DNA of 64,000 nucleotides, taken from contig JBFLYC010000010.1 in NCBI GenBank assembly GCA_040756735.1, positions 45,356 through 109,355 of the forward strand, written 5' to 3'. This DNA is from JBFLYC01 sp040756735. Lineage in GTDB: Bacteria; Bacillota; DSM-16504; Desulfitibacterales; Desulfitibacteraceae. Below the pieces are notes generated by a model. That model saw nothing but the letters and a program-made list of their open reading frames with translations. It did no database searches and was not told the DNA's origin. Below, piece by piece: positions 8,684-17,869 of this stretch. The translations under genes were made by a program, and so were the position numbers. Numbering within the stretch: the first letter of the stretch is position 1; every line of letters starts with the position of its first letter.

Positions 8684-10495
8684 ATGCCTATTAATTTGTC
8701 AAAAGGATCTTATAAGAAAAAATATATACCGGCAGCTTTATTAAGCCCTGGCCTTATTATTATAACTGTGGGATTTTTCATCCCCGTAATCATGCTGTTT
8801 ATTATCAGTTTTTATCAAGGGGTTCCGGGCAGCGGGTTGATAGTAGAAGAATTCACCACAGCAAACTATGCACGGTTTGTTGATGCCTATTACATGGAAG
8901 TTCTCTTTAGAACTTTTAAAATTGCTGTTTATACAACCATACTCTCGCTTTTGCTGGGTTATCCTGTTGCCATGGTGCTTGCGAAAAGTACCGGCAGGGT
9001 TAAAAGCATTTTATTAGCAATTGTCCTTACCCCTCTTCTCACCAATGTTGTGGCACGCACCCTTGGTCTTATGATTGTATTGGGCAGGCATGGGCCGATC
9101 AATCAAATGCTGGATGCAATAGGTTTGCCCCGTGTTAATTTTATTCCAGGTGAATTAGGCATTGTAATTGGACTCACCCAGGTGTTCATGCCTTACATGA
9201 TTCTTTCCATCAGCAGCGTCCTTGCTAATATCGATTTTTCGCTCGAAGAAGCAGCAAGAGACTTGGGAAGCAGCAAATTGGGAGCCTTTTGGAAGGTTAT
9301 ATTTCCACTAAGTATGCCTGGTATTGTTGCAGGAAGCCTCTTTGTCTTTTTATTAAGTTTTAGTTCTTATGTTACTCCCCGCCTGTTAGGGGGCGGCAAA
9401 GTTATGGTAATGACAATGCTCATATATCAACAGGCAATGCAGCTATTGAACTGGCCCTTTGCGGCAGCTGTGGCTGTAATTCTTTTGATAGTAAGCATTG
9501 GTCTGGTAACTGTATATACAAAGGCTACAGCCAGCAGCAAGTTGGGTGATAATGCTGTCTTCGGTGGTTTTCAAAAAGCCGGCCTCTGGCAGGAAATCAG
9601 CAGAAAATTTGCCGACTGGCGATATGATGCGATGAATGCTGTCTCCCGTGCAGCAGATGTGATTAGTGAAAAGGTTCCGCTGGTTGTTTTATTAAAATAC
9701 CCCTTTATATTTGGTGGAAAGTTTTTGATAAGGACGTGGCAGCTGATAATCATTATATTTATTATAGTGCCTCTGCCCCTGGTTATACTTAGCTCTTTTA
9801 ACGCAACGAGCATGATAACCTTCCCGCCAACAGGTTTTTCTTTCAAGTGGTATACGGGGATATTTGAGCGCATGGAGTATGTGCGGTCATTTATGTTGAG
9901 CTTGCGCCTGGCCCTTCTTTGTGTGGTGATTTCAGTCACTACAGGTACTCTGGCAGCCCTGGCCCTGGCCCGCTATAATTTTTGGGGCCGGGAAATTGTG
10001 CGGTCACTGTTCCTATCTCCCTTGATGCTTCCTGCAGTTATTGTTGGAATCGCTTTACTGCGTTTTCTTGTTATCTTCGGCTGGGTGGCGACATTCCAGG
10101 GCATCCTGCTGGCTCACCTGGTATTAACAACAGCTTATGTAGTCAGGACCGTATCATCAAGCCTGGTGGGATTTGATTCTTCCCTTGAGGAAGCAGCCAG
10201 GGACCTGGGGGCAAGCGCCTTTTATACCTTCCGCAAGGTAACCCTACCCTTAATCAAGCCAGGAATAATTGTTGCGGCAATCTTTGCTTTTATCGTGTCC
10301 TTTGATGAAACCACAGTTAGCATATTTATAACCGGTGGCAGGACCATTACACTTCCGGTACGAATTTTTTCACAGTTAGAGTATGGACTTGACCCAACAG
10401 TAACAGCCATATCAAGTTTGCTTATTTTGATGGCAGCTATAGCTTTATTGGTTATTGCAAAAGTCTTTGGACTTGAAAAATTCAGCATAAGATAA
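8684..10495 (+). CDS. Fused ABC permease (PotB-PotC type, two MetI domains in one chain)
   Basis: 603-residue membrane protein made of two permease halves. Each has about six helices and its own EAA loop: EEAARDLGSSKLGAFWKVIF near residue 190 and EEAARDLGASAFYTFRKVTL near residue 505. The linker at about 290-345 is polar. In most polyamine-type importers these halves are separate PotB and PotC proteins; here one gene encodes both, as in FbpB-like transporters. TAGGAGG lies at good distance from the ATG. Works with the binding protein at 7519 and the ATPase at 10530. Confidence 0.9.
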   Translation: MPINLSKGSYKKKYIPAALLSPGLIIITVGFFIPVIMLFIISFYQGVPGSGLIVEEFTTANYARFVDAYYMEVLFRTFKIAVYTTILSLLLGYPVAMVLAKSTGRVKSILLAIVLTPLLTNVVARTLGLMIVLGRHGPINQMLDAIGLPRVNFIPGELGIVIGLTQVFMPYMILSISSVLANIDFSLEEAARDLGSSKLGAFWKVIFPLSMPGIVAGSLFVFLLSFSSYVTPRLLGGGKVMVMTMLIYQQAMQLLNWPFAAAVAVILLIVSIGLVTVYTKATASSKLGDNAVFGGFQKAGLWQEISRKFADWRYDAMNAVSRAADVISEKVPLVVLLKYPFIFGGKFLIRTWQLIIIIFIIVPLPLVILSSFNATSMITFPPTGFSFKWYTGIFERMEYVRSFMLSLRLALLCVVISVTTGTLAALALARYNFWGREIVRSLFLSPLMLPAVIVGIALLRFLVIFGWVATFQGILLAHLVLTTAYVVRTVSSSLVGFDSSLEEAARDLGASAFYTFRKVTLPLIKPGIIVAAIFAFIVSFDETTVSIFITGGRTITLPVRIFSQLEYGLDPTVTAISSLLILMAAIALLVIAKVFGLEKFSIR

Positions 10496-10529
10496 AAATT
10501 TGACTCAAGCAGTTTAGGAGTGATGAAAA

Positions 10530-11603
10530 GTGTACATGGTAGAGGTGCAAAATGTTTCCAAGAGCTACGGCCAAGTTTTAGCGGTTGACAATGTAACATT
10601 AGAAGTTAAGACGGGAGAACTATTGGGGTTGTTGGGTCCCAGCGGTTGCGGCAAGACTACCCTTCTAAGAATCTTGGCTGGTTTTCTAACCCCCGATAAG
10701 GGAGTTGTTTTAATGGACGGCAAGGATGTTACTTATTTGCCTCCCGAAAAGCGGCCAACTTCTTTAGTCTTTCAAAACTATGCCCTCTTCCCTCATTTAA
10801 GCGTTTTTGACAATATAGCTTTTGGTTTAAAGATCAAAAAATTACCCATGAAAGAAATCCGTAAAGAGGTTCATGATATATTAGAAATAGTTGGCCTTTT
10901 AGGAACAGAAAACCGTTCCATTCGCCAGCTTTCCGGGGGGCAGCAGCAAAGGATTGCCCTGGCCCGTGCTCTGGTGATGAAACCTTCGGTTTTATTGCTT
11001 GATGAGCCCCTGTGCAATCTGGATGCCAAATTAAGGGTAGAGACTCGTCTGCACATCCAGAAGATCCAAAAAGCCGTAGGTATTACCTCTATTTTTGTGA
11101 CTCACGACCAGGAAGAAGCCTTGAGTATTTCCGACCGGATAGCCATCATGAATAAGGGGAATCTTGTGCAGGTGGGCACCCCTGAAGAAGTTTACAGCAA
11201 ACCCAACTCAAAATTTGCGGCTGACTTCATCGGAAAGTCCAACATTTTATCCGGAAGTGTTGAGCCTGATGGAAAATCCGGCGGTATTTTTAAACTGGCT
11301 TCGGGTAAGGTAATCAAAGTTGCCTCGGATATTACAGCCGGCGGGAGCAGTTCGTTGGTGGTTAGACCTGAGCACATCACCATACATGAAGAAGCGCCGG
11401 AAGAAACCGGCCAGAATGTAATGCCGTGTTGGATTGAACATATCACTTATCTAGGAGAAGTCACTTATTATCGTATAGTCCTTGAGAGCAAGGAAGTCCT
11501 GCTGGTATCTGAGTATGGAACAACTGCATCAAAAAGGCTTATTGGAGACAAGGTCTATATCTCATGGCCGCCTACAGCAGGACTTGTCATAATGGATAAT
11601 TGA
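10530..11603 (+). CDS. ABC transporter ATPase, PotA/FbpC type with TOBE domain
   Basis: 357 aa. Walker A GPSGCGKTT (about 36-44), Q-loop LVFQNYALFPHL, signature LSGGQQQR, Walker B VLLLDEPL, switch His in IFVTHDQEEA, and a C-terminal TOBE domain after about residue 240. GTG 10530 is preferred because AGGAG is 9 bases upstream; ATG 10536 is the alternative. Last gene of the operon; energises the fused permease. Confidence 0.92.
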   Translation: MYMVEVQNVSKSYGQVLAVDNVTLEVKTGELLGLLGPSGCGKTTLLRILAGFLTPDKGVVLMDGKDVTYLPPEKRPTSLVFQNYALFPHLSVFDNIAFGLKIKKLPMKEIRKEVHDILEIVGLLGTENRSIRQLSGGQQQRIALARALVMKPSVLLLDEPLCNLDAKLRVETRLHIQKIQKAVGITSIFVTHDQEEALSISDRIAIMNKGNLVQVGTPEEVYSKPNSKFAADFIGKSNILSGSVEPDGKSGGIFKLASGKVIKVASDITAGGSSSLVVRPEHITIHEEAPEETGQNVMPCWIEHITYLGEVTYYRIVLESKEVLLVSEYGTTASKRLIGDKVYISWPPTAGLVIMDN

Positions 11604-11632
11604 CAGAGTCATAAATAAATAGGCAATGTAAA

Positions 11633-11655
11633 AAGGCTTCCATTGAGGAAGCCTT
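11633..11655 (-). terminator. Intrinsic terminator, mainly for the reverse-strand gene at 11660
   Basis: Perfect 9-bp stem AAGGCTTCC/GGAAGCCTT with a 5-base loop. Read on the reverse strand the stem is followed by TTTTTAC, so it terminates the gene ending at 11660. It may also act weakly on the forward operon ending at 11603. Confidence 0.75.
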
Positions 11656-11659
11656 AAAT

Positions 11660-13729
11660 TTACCACTTATTTTCTGGGATAAACACCAGCAAAAACGGTG
11701 TGTCAGAACCGCTAGGAGGCACATAGGTAATTGTCTTGGTTTCCCCCTGTTTAATGATGCCCAGTACCACACCTTCTTTTGAGCCATGTAAAGTCCCTGC
11801 GTTTGGCAAATACCAGATCTTATTGTCAAAGCCCAGCATGGCGCCTTTATAAATGGTTCCCCTGGGATTGAAAAGCACTCCCACCGTTTGCTCTGCTTTT
11901 ATAGTAATGGTATATACCACTCCCCGGTTACCCCTGTTTATTACCTGTTCTCCTGTAATACTATCAATTCCCTGAAGAAAATAATCAGGAAAAGCATCGT
12001 TTCTACCGATAATAATTTTTTCTTTGTCTACTCCCTTTATTTCAACATCAATATATTTATTGGCCTGGGAAAACGTTCCTCTGACATGAGAGTTTTCCTT
12101 GCTTAGAAATGCCATGTTTTGATAATTAACGGCAGTTTGATTGTCTTTAGAAGCCACAATTGTAAACACTAACTGGCCGCCGGCATGAACATCAATTAGT
12201 CCGGCCAGGAGCTCCTGTGGTTTTAAGGTTTTTTGTTCCTTATTAAGTATGACTTTTTCTCCAGGCTGTAAGGTTAGTTTTTGATAGTGATTTGACTGCA
12301 GGTAAGATGTGACTACCTGCTGGCCGGCCTGCATTATATCTGTTGATGGTCCGGCCATTCCTCGTTTTAACAAAAGTAATTCAACAGGACTGTCAGTAGT
12401 ATTTTCTGCTATGACATATACATTAATGTTGCTTTTTGAATCGTTCTTATGATGATATCTAACTCTTACCCTGTCGGTAGCTTGATCTTGATACAATATG
12501 CCCGGTTCCTTAATCTTTTCCGGATTATTGCTTGCTATCAAAGTGACATCATCCCTATGGACAATCCTTGCTGCCGCATCAGCCAATAGATTGAAATTAG
12601 TGTTAGAGTGGTTTAGGAATAATTCCCCCGGGACTGGGTTGCTAAACTTAAAGGCTTCTTCAGTTTTAACAACCTTTTCTGTAACTCTTATTGTTGTTTC
12701 TACTTCTTCGCTCCAGTTGCCATATTCATCTTTTACTTGAAGATTAACTATGTGATCACCAGGATAGAAAAAGGCCCTGGGTTTTTCTCTTTTGAGCTGC
12801 CATTGGCTGCCGTCAAACCATGAATAGGACCACCTTTCGGCAGTAATCTTTTCCCAATCTTCTTCATTTTCAACACTGTAAGTAAACTCCAAGTCTTCTC
12901 CTATAGCAACTTGAGTCTTTTTGCTTGTGAAATCCATAATTTTTGGAGGTTGATTAGGGGCCACTGTAAGTCTCTTAGTTGTCAAGTCACTCCAGATTCC
13001 CACTGAGTTTTTTACTCTTAAACTGATGAGATAATCGCCGGATGCTGGTTTAGATAAAGCAGCTGTTAGAGAGTTTGTATTTATTTTCTTGCCATCCACC
13101 TCAATGGTCCAGACATAATCAACAATGGCCCGGCCCAGGGGATCTCTGCTTTTATCCTGATAGGTTAAAGCCTGTCCGGCAATCAATCCTTCCGGCAAGG
13201 TAAAATCAGCAACAGGCAGAGATATCTGTTTAAAACTGGACGAGATAGTAATAGTCTTGTCGCCAGGATTGTATGTAACCTGCAGACCAGCTGCCTCAGC
13301 TAAGAATCGTAAAGGTACGTAGGTGTGCCCGTCTCTGAGAACCGGCGGGGGAGATAAAATGTATTCAAATCCATTAATGACCGCTTTATTTTGTTTTAGG
13401 TTTATTACGATAGTTTGGCTGCCGTCATTTATAAAAACTGTCCTTTCTGACTGATTCCAATGCACATTGGCATTGAGAAGCTGCTGGCTGAGAAACCGTA
13501 GGGGAATCATGGTTGTACCGTTTTCTATGTAAGGAACAGCTTCCATGGATGTTTCTACACCTGATATGATAACTCTTGAAGAATTAGGGGTTATCACAAT
13601 CTGCCGACTATATAACCCTTGACCTTGATCTGCATTGCCGGATATACTTGCTGTTATTGGTACTGGAATTAATAGCATGACTAACAATAGTGCAAAAAAG
13701 CTGGTTGTGATAATATTTTTTTTGTACAT
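11660..13729 (-). CDS. Secreted protein with copper-amine-oxidase-N domain and PKD-like domains
   Basis: 689 aa. Signal peptide at 1-28 (hydrophobic core after KK, then ITASISG). Residues about 65-170 hold the Cu_amine_oxidN1 motif, two half-repeats with TTMIPLRFLSQQL and HTYVPLRFLAEAAG. Two Ig/PKD-like domains follow (about 175-255 and 260-350, the latter with PGDHIVNLQVKDEYGNWSEE), then a beta-rich C-terminal part with no named domain. No catalytic amine-oxidase region is present. Such proteins are abundant on the surface of Peptococcaceae; function unknown. GGAGGGCAGC upstream of the ATG on the reverse strand. Confidence 0.8.
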   Translation of the reverse strand: MYKKNIITTSFFALLLVMLLIPVPITASISGNADQGQGLYSRQIVITPNSSRVIISGVETSMEAVPYIENGTTMIPLRFLSQQLLNANVHWNQSERTVFINDGSQTIVINLKQNKAVINGFEYILSPPPVLRDGHTYVPLRFLAEAAGLQVTYNPGDKTITISSSFKQISLPVADFTLPEGLIAGQALTYQDKSRDPLGRAIVDYVWTIEVDGKKINTNSLTAALSKPASGDYLISLRVKNSVGIWSDLTTKRLTVAPNQPPKIMDFTSKKTQVAIGEDLEFTYSVENEEDWEKITAERWSYSWFDGSQWQLKREKPRAFFYPGDHIVNLQVKDEYGNWSEEVETTIRVTEKVVKTEEAFKFSNPVPGELFLNHSNTNFNLLADAAARIVHRDDVTLIASNNPEKIKEPGILYQDQATDRVRVRYHHKNDSKSNINVYVIAENTTDSPVELLLLKRGMAGPSTDIMQAGQQVVTSYLQSNHYQKLTLQPGEKVILNKEQKTLKPQELLAGLIDVHAGGQLVFTIVASKDNQTAVNYQNMAFLSKENSHVRGTFSQANKYIDVEIKGVDKEKIIIGRNDAFPDYFLQGIDSITGEQVINRGNRGVVYTITIKAEQTVGVLFNPRGTIYKGAMLGFDNKIWYLPNAGTLHGSKEGVVLGIIKQGETKTITYVPPSGSDTPFLLVFIPENKW

Positions 13730-14031
13730 TGCTGCCCTCCTGTTTTCTCATTGTGTGCCCATACGCTGATGATGCTTACACTATTTTATATAGACTGTAG
13801 CCCCTTTAAAAAAGTTTCGTCCTTTTATTGGTAAAATACGTAAGAGGTTTTTTTGTTTTTGGGTGTAACAAAACAGCAATTTTAGCTACTAAATAAGTAA
13901 GAAGATGAGCAGGCTCTAATTCCCTTTGGTTTCTTTGCCTGAGTTCTTCTTTGGCGGTATGGTTGAGGGGAAGGAAGTACCCGCAGCGTAAATGCGTGAC
14001 AACTCTAAGTCTAACAAGGAGGTATTTGTAG
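13730..14031. other. Intergenic region of about 300 bases
   Basis: Lies between the divergent starts at 13729 (reverse) and 14032 (forward). It must hold promoters for both, but no strong -35/-10 pair stands out. I recognise no known riboswitch or repeat in it. AAGGAGG lies just before the forward ATG. Confidence 0.4.
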
Positions 14032-14268
14032 ATGAAAACAATCGGTCGGGCAATAGCAGTAACAGCATTGATATTCTTTGTTTCTATAATTGTAATTGCT
14101 CCAATAATTTCGAAATTAGGTTATAGTTCTGTTGAAGGTTCATATCATGCTGCAACACATGCAATTTTGGTTTCACTTATATTTACAGTTATAGTGTGTA
14201 CAATGATGATTCTAGAGGAGATTAATGAAATTAAACCAAAATCTGATGCGAAAAAGGATAGTGAGTAA
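14032..14268 (+). CDS. Small membrane protein with two predicted helices (78 aa)
   Basis: ACAAGGAGG at 9 bases upstream of the ATG. Helix 1 at about 8-28 (VTALIFFVSIIVIAPII), a short loop containing SYHAATHA, helix 2 at about 44-64 (HAILVSLIFTVIVCTMMI), then an acidic/lysine tail. No family recognised. Confidence 0.55.
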   Translation: MKTIGRAIAVTALIFFVSIIVIAPIISKLGYSSVEGSYHAATHAILVSLIFTVIVCTMMILEEINEIKPKSDAKKDSE

Positions 14269-14357
14269 TTACCCTTGATAGATCCAACATGCTTCTATAC
14301 TATTCAACTATTCAAAGAATGATCTTTTCAAAACTTATGTTCAAAAGGAGGAGGAAC

Positions 14358-14417
14358 ATGGACAAAAATATTAAGGAAATGTGGTATGTATGGGAGGCTT
14401 ATGGGGCGCGGTTATAG
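14358..14417 (+). CDS. Very short open frame (19 codons) with a strong ribosome site
   Basis: AAAAGGAGGAGGAAC precedes ATG; the frame reads MDKNIKEMWYVWEAYGARL and stops. It lies just before the decayed metallo-beta-lactamase gene and could be a leader peptide or the N-terminal stub of a lost gene. No homologue recognised. Confidence 0.25.
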   Translation: MDKNIKEMWYVWEAYGARL

Positions 14418-14517
14418 GATTGTAATAAAACTTGAGTACCTCTCTTAACGAGACCTTTGGCTGGCATACGTTTGCAGTGTGCTAGAGGTCTTAAATGATT
14501 TAAAAATGGAGGTAAGG

Positions 14518-14874
14518 ATGGTGTCAAAAATAATTAAAATTAAAATGAGTAAGACAAATTCTTATTTACTTAGAGTGCCTAAAGGGTTTCTAATGATTGA
14601 CGGGGATAATGATATTTTCCTTAGAAGAATTGGTATTTCGGGAAAGATTATATATACACCAGGGCACACTATCGATTCTATGTGTGTAGTATTAGATAAT
14701 GGTGTTGTTTTATGTGGTGACGCTGCTATGAGCTGGCCCTTGTGGGCTGGAATCCGTTACTGCGCTATTTTTGTTACTGACATAGATAAATACTATGAGA
14801 GCTGGAAAAAAATTATTGCCAATAAAGGTCAGGTAGTTTACCCTTCCCATGGATTAAAAGTGTTTAAAGCTTAA
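14518..14874 (+). pseudogene. Metallo-beta-lactamase-fold hydrolase with internal deletion
   Basis: 118 codons from ATG 14518 (GGAGG 7 bases upstream). The N-terminal strand region (KTNSYLLRVPKGFLMIDGDND) joins directly to the C-terminal half with IIYTPGHTIDSMCVVLDNG, LCGDAA and VVYPSHG. The segment that should lie between, with the HxHxDH zinc motif and about 80-100 residues, is missing. Family members are usually over 200 aa. The remaining His and Asp alone cannot build the dinuclear site, so the product is probably inactive, although the frame is still open. Confidence 0.65.
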
Positions 14875-14980
14875 ATTGTAAATATGAATCTAAGCCTTAT
14901 TTGCTGTATAGCTGTTGCTCTGGGGTTTGAGGAAGATGTAATAAATAAAAGGTCTTGCTATCTGGGGAGTGACATCAGGA

Positions 14981-17353
14981 ATGAAAAAATTAAATTTGCT
15001 TTATGTGCTTGTGCTGTTTGTGCTGTTAGCAGGTTTAATGCTTGCACAGGGCAAAGGAGATGCTTTAGCTTCTCCTGAAAATACGGAAATAAAGATAGTA
15101 ATTTTTCCAAGTATTAACCATAATAACGGCTCATATAACAGGCTGCAGGAGCTGGCAGAAATCTATGAACAAAAACACCAGGGAATCTCCCTAAAAATAG
15201 AACGTGTTTACCCTAAACGTTTCTCTTTCGGTACCATCTACTGGGGACGCGAGCAAAGTGTGGACAGTCTATTACTTGAAGCCAGCAGACAAGGGGCAGA
15301 TATCATAGCAGGGTTGAGCTTTGATCACCTCCCGATACTTGCTGCCTCAAATATAGTGGTTTCTTTGGACCAGGAGATTTGGCAAGAGGGATTGCCTGCT
15401 GTTACAGGGCCGGCAATGGATGCTATGGGTGGACAGACTCTGGCTGTTACACCATTTTTTTCCAGCTACGCACTAATGTTTCATGCTGGCAATATGGAAG
15501 AGCTGCCCTTGAAGGAAGCAGCCCTGGCTTCCCAAAAAAGTTGGGAAGAATTTGGCTCTCTTCTCCACCAACAGGGTTTAGTTCTTGCCCTGGAAAATAG
15601 GGGTAACTTTTTTGAAGCATATCGTTTAACCCAACCCTTTGGGGTTGAACTCATTAAAAGTAAGAAGGGGAAGGTAAGTATAAATCGTGAAGCCGTAGAC
15701 AGGTGGTTTAATCTTATGACGCCACCAGGGGCAAGTGGGTCTTTGAGTGAGGTATCATCTCCACCCCTTGCGGGTAATTACCAGTTTCTCATTAATGAAG
15801 AAGCGGATGTCTCCCTGGTCACTCCCCTGCAAGCTCGTGCTGCGGTTTATTACCATAAGGATTTAAGTCTTTTACCTGTTCCTACCTGGGAAGAAGTCCC
15901 GGGGATTGCTCCTGTGTGGAGTGATGATTTTGCTGCAGTGGTTAAAGGAGCTAAAAATGAAGAAATTGCAAAAGATTTCATAGCATGGCTTGCTGGACCG
16001 GAAGCAGCGCAGTTGGCAGTTAATATTGAACTGCCTGTCCTGGAAACCAAGGAATCTTTTGACCGTTACCAACTGGAGGATGCAAGCAGCTTTCTAAGTG
16101 TTCTTCCTGTACACGAAGGTGCTTTTAGGCAAACAGGTTTGGAGGTATTTGCGGCTCATAAAGCACCGGTTCCTTCTGTATCAGGTCTTAACCAGGTGTA
16201 TTATAATCTATATGATTTTCCCTATTGGATTGCCTATGATGGCAAGCCTCATCTTGATTATGCCTTTGAAAACTTGGAGTTTACCATTAGCCGTTCAATG
16301 ACAATTCCTGATTACATGAAACTGGGCTTAATAATAATAGGACTCATATTCATAATTTTGCTTATAATCATGGCTTCTTTGGTTAGATTGATTATTTTAA
16401 AGGGAGAGCGTAGAAGAAGATACTTTAGTCGCTTAAAAGCTTTATACACAAAAGGCATATTAATTCTAGTTGTCATGGTTGTTTTTGCGGGAGCCTTTGG
16501 GTATATGGGCAATGATTGGACCATTGTGAGAAATCTTGAGGTTCCCTTAGAAAAAATGCATGAAGATGAAGAACAGGCAAAGATTGTATTTCTTGCTGAC
16601 CTGCATGCCAAAAATACACCATTATTCAGGTTTACCTTAGAACGTGCTCTAAAAAATGTAGAAGCCGATGCTATTGTACTGGGAGGAGACTATGTCGATG
16701 TCCGTGTATCTGACACAACAGCATTAAAATGGCTGGCCGGCGTTATTAAAGATACCGGAATCCCAACTTACTTTATACTCGGAGATTCAGATGTATATTT
16801 TCGTACTCCCGAAGGTTACAACAGAATTGCTGTTATCCTGGAAGACGCGGGGTTTCATAACCTGCAAAAGACTCCTGCCAGGTTGGCTGATAATATTTGG
16901 CTGTCCAATGTGCAATATTACAATCGCTACAATGAGAGTTCCACAGACAGCGACCATGAATTAAACATTTTTGATGATCCTGTGTGGACTCAAATGCAGT
17001 TGGACGAGAACATTATAATTGGCGTAGTACACCAACCTGTGAGTTTATTGCGCTATCTTGCAGATGAGCCTGCTGGAGTATATCCTGTACGGGAAGAGCA
17101 GATGCGGCACATAAGGGTAAAACCTGATTTGATTTTGGCAGCTCATACTCATGGGGGACAAATCAGATTGCCCTGGTACGGGGCCTTTGAAGTTCTGGAC
17201 TTTATAGGGCAAAAGTATACCCAAGGGTACTATGAAGAGAATAATATGAAGATGTATGTTACAACAGGACTTGGCGCAAACGGTTCGTTTCCAATGCATT
17301 TCCGCCTTTTTAACCCTCCGGAGGTTACTGTTGTTCATCTAAAACCCCGGTAA
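14981..17353 (+). CDS. Fusion: extracellular solute-binding domain, two membrane helices, calcineurin-like phosphoesterase
   Basis: 790 aa. Signal peptide at 1-30; residues about 35-430 resemble family 1 ABC solute-binding proteins (LQELAEIYEQKHQGISLKIE, later KDFIAWLAGPEAAQLAVN). A helix at about 446-471, a basic loop (KGERRRRYFSRLK) and a second helix at about 490-510 follow. Residues 535-790 resemble YaeI/YkuE-type phosphoesterases: Asp-540-Leu-His-542, Asp-570/Asp-573 (GGDYVD), His-684, His-722/His-724 (HTHGGQ). The usual GNHD is GDSD (601-604), so two conserved active-site residues are replaced. Topology places both globular domains outside. ATG 14981 chosen; GTG 14969 possible. No permease or ATPase is adjacent, so transport is unlikely; ligand-gated control of a surface phosphoesterase is an inference. 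Confidence 0.8.
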   Translation: MKKLNLLYVLVLFVLLAGLMLAQGKGDALASPENTEIKIVIFPSINHNNGSYNRLQELAEIYEQKHQGISLKIERVYPKRFSFGTIYWGREQSVDSLLLEASRQGADIIAGLSFDHLPILAASNIVVSLDQEIWQEGLPAVTGPAMDAMGGQTLAVTPFFSSYALMFHAGNMEELPLKEAALASQKSWEEFGSLLHQQGLVLALENRGNFFEAYRLTQPFGVELIKSKKGKVSINREAVDRWFNLMTPPGASGSLSEVSSPPLAGNYQFLINEEADVSLVTPLQARAAVYYHKDLSLLPVPTWEEVPGIAPVWSDDFAAVVKGAKNEEIAKDFIAWLAGPEAAQLAVNIELPVLETKESFDRYQLEDASSFLSVLPVHEGAFRQTGLEVFAAHKAPVPSVSGLNQVYYNLYDFPYWIAYDGKPHLDYAFENLEFTISRSMTIPDYMKLGLIIIGLIFIILLIIMASLVRLIILKGERRRRYFSRLKALYTKGILILVVMVVFAGAFGYMGNDWTIVRNLEVPLEKMHEDEEQAKIVFLADLHAKNTPLFRFTLERALKNVEADAIVLGGDYVDVRVSDTTALKWLAGVIKDTGIPTYFILGDSDVYFRTPEGYNRIAVILEDAGFHNLQKTPARLADNIWLSNVQYYNRYNESSTDSDHELNIFDDPVWTQMQLDENIIIGVVHQPVSLLRYLADEPAGVYPVREEQMRHIRVKPDLILAAHTHGGQIRLPWYGAFEVLDFIGQKYTQGYYEENNMKMYVTTGLGANGSFPMHFRLFNPPEVTVVHLKPR

Positions 17354-17389
17354 CTATGGTAGCTTACTAATTTTTTCATTAACAGGGAG

Positions 17390-17563
17390 GTGGACATTAT
17401 TTTTGAGGTAATAATAATTATTATTTTAGGTCTTGCAATTATTGGCTCTATTGCAGCATGGTTAAATACAAAAATTATTCTTGAGGAATTAGCTCTTATA
17501 AAAAAGGAGTTAGGTATTAAGGAGGATAATTATACCAGCTTTTTGGATGAGGCTGATGAATGA
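17390..17563 (+). CDS. Small single-helix membrane protein (about 57 aa)
   Basis: Open frame with one helix rich in Ile (VIIIIILGLAIIGSIAA) followed by an amphipathic, coiled-coil-like stretch (IILEELALIKKELGI) and an acidic tail. GTG 17390 lies inside the AGGGAGGTGG sequence; an ATT at 17396 or 17399 placed after that sequence would be the better-spaced but unusual start. Short, possibly a small regulatory membrane peptide. Confidence 0.4.
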   Translation: MDIIFEVIIIIILGLAIIGSIAAWLNTKIILEELALIKKELGIKEDNYTSFLDEADE

Positions 17564-17637
17564 AGACATAACTGTGCTTTTGCTTAAGATTAAAGTAGAA
17601 GAGAGAAATGAACCTTAATACTAAAAATCCTCTATCA

Positions 17638-17833
17638 TGAGCATGAATTTGATAGAGTTGAGTTGTAACCTAGAGCAATGGGAGATTGGCTGGACTGGAA
17701 TTTAGAAGTTATTCCAAATAATTTAAATGGACCGGTAACAGCAATAATTTTAGAGATTGAATATGCCGATGGTACTATCAAGGAAGAAGATTTTACCGAT
17801 GAAGTTTTGGAAATGATGGGAGGAAGGCAATAA
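17638..17833 (+). pseudogene. Short frameshifted reading frame
   Basis: ATG 17638 reads MSMNLIELSCNLEQWEIGWT and then stops; the next frame continues without interruption as LEVIPNNLNGPVTAIILEIE and EDFTDEVLEMMGGRQ. Together these look like one protein of about 65 residues split by a frameshift near 17700. Alternatively ATG 17678 starts a separate 51-aa protein, but it has no ribosome site. No family recognised. Confidence 0.3.
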
Positions 17834-17869
17834 AAATTTAACCATAAGTGTAGATAAGGGGCGAGGAAG

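Noticed and set aside
9571..9939. Reverse-strand open frame inside the fused permease
   Set aside because: Shadow of a strongly supported membrane protein gene; no ribosome site or domain.
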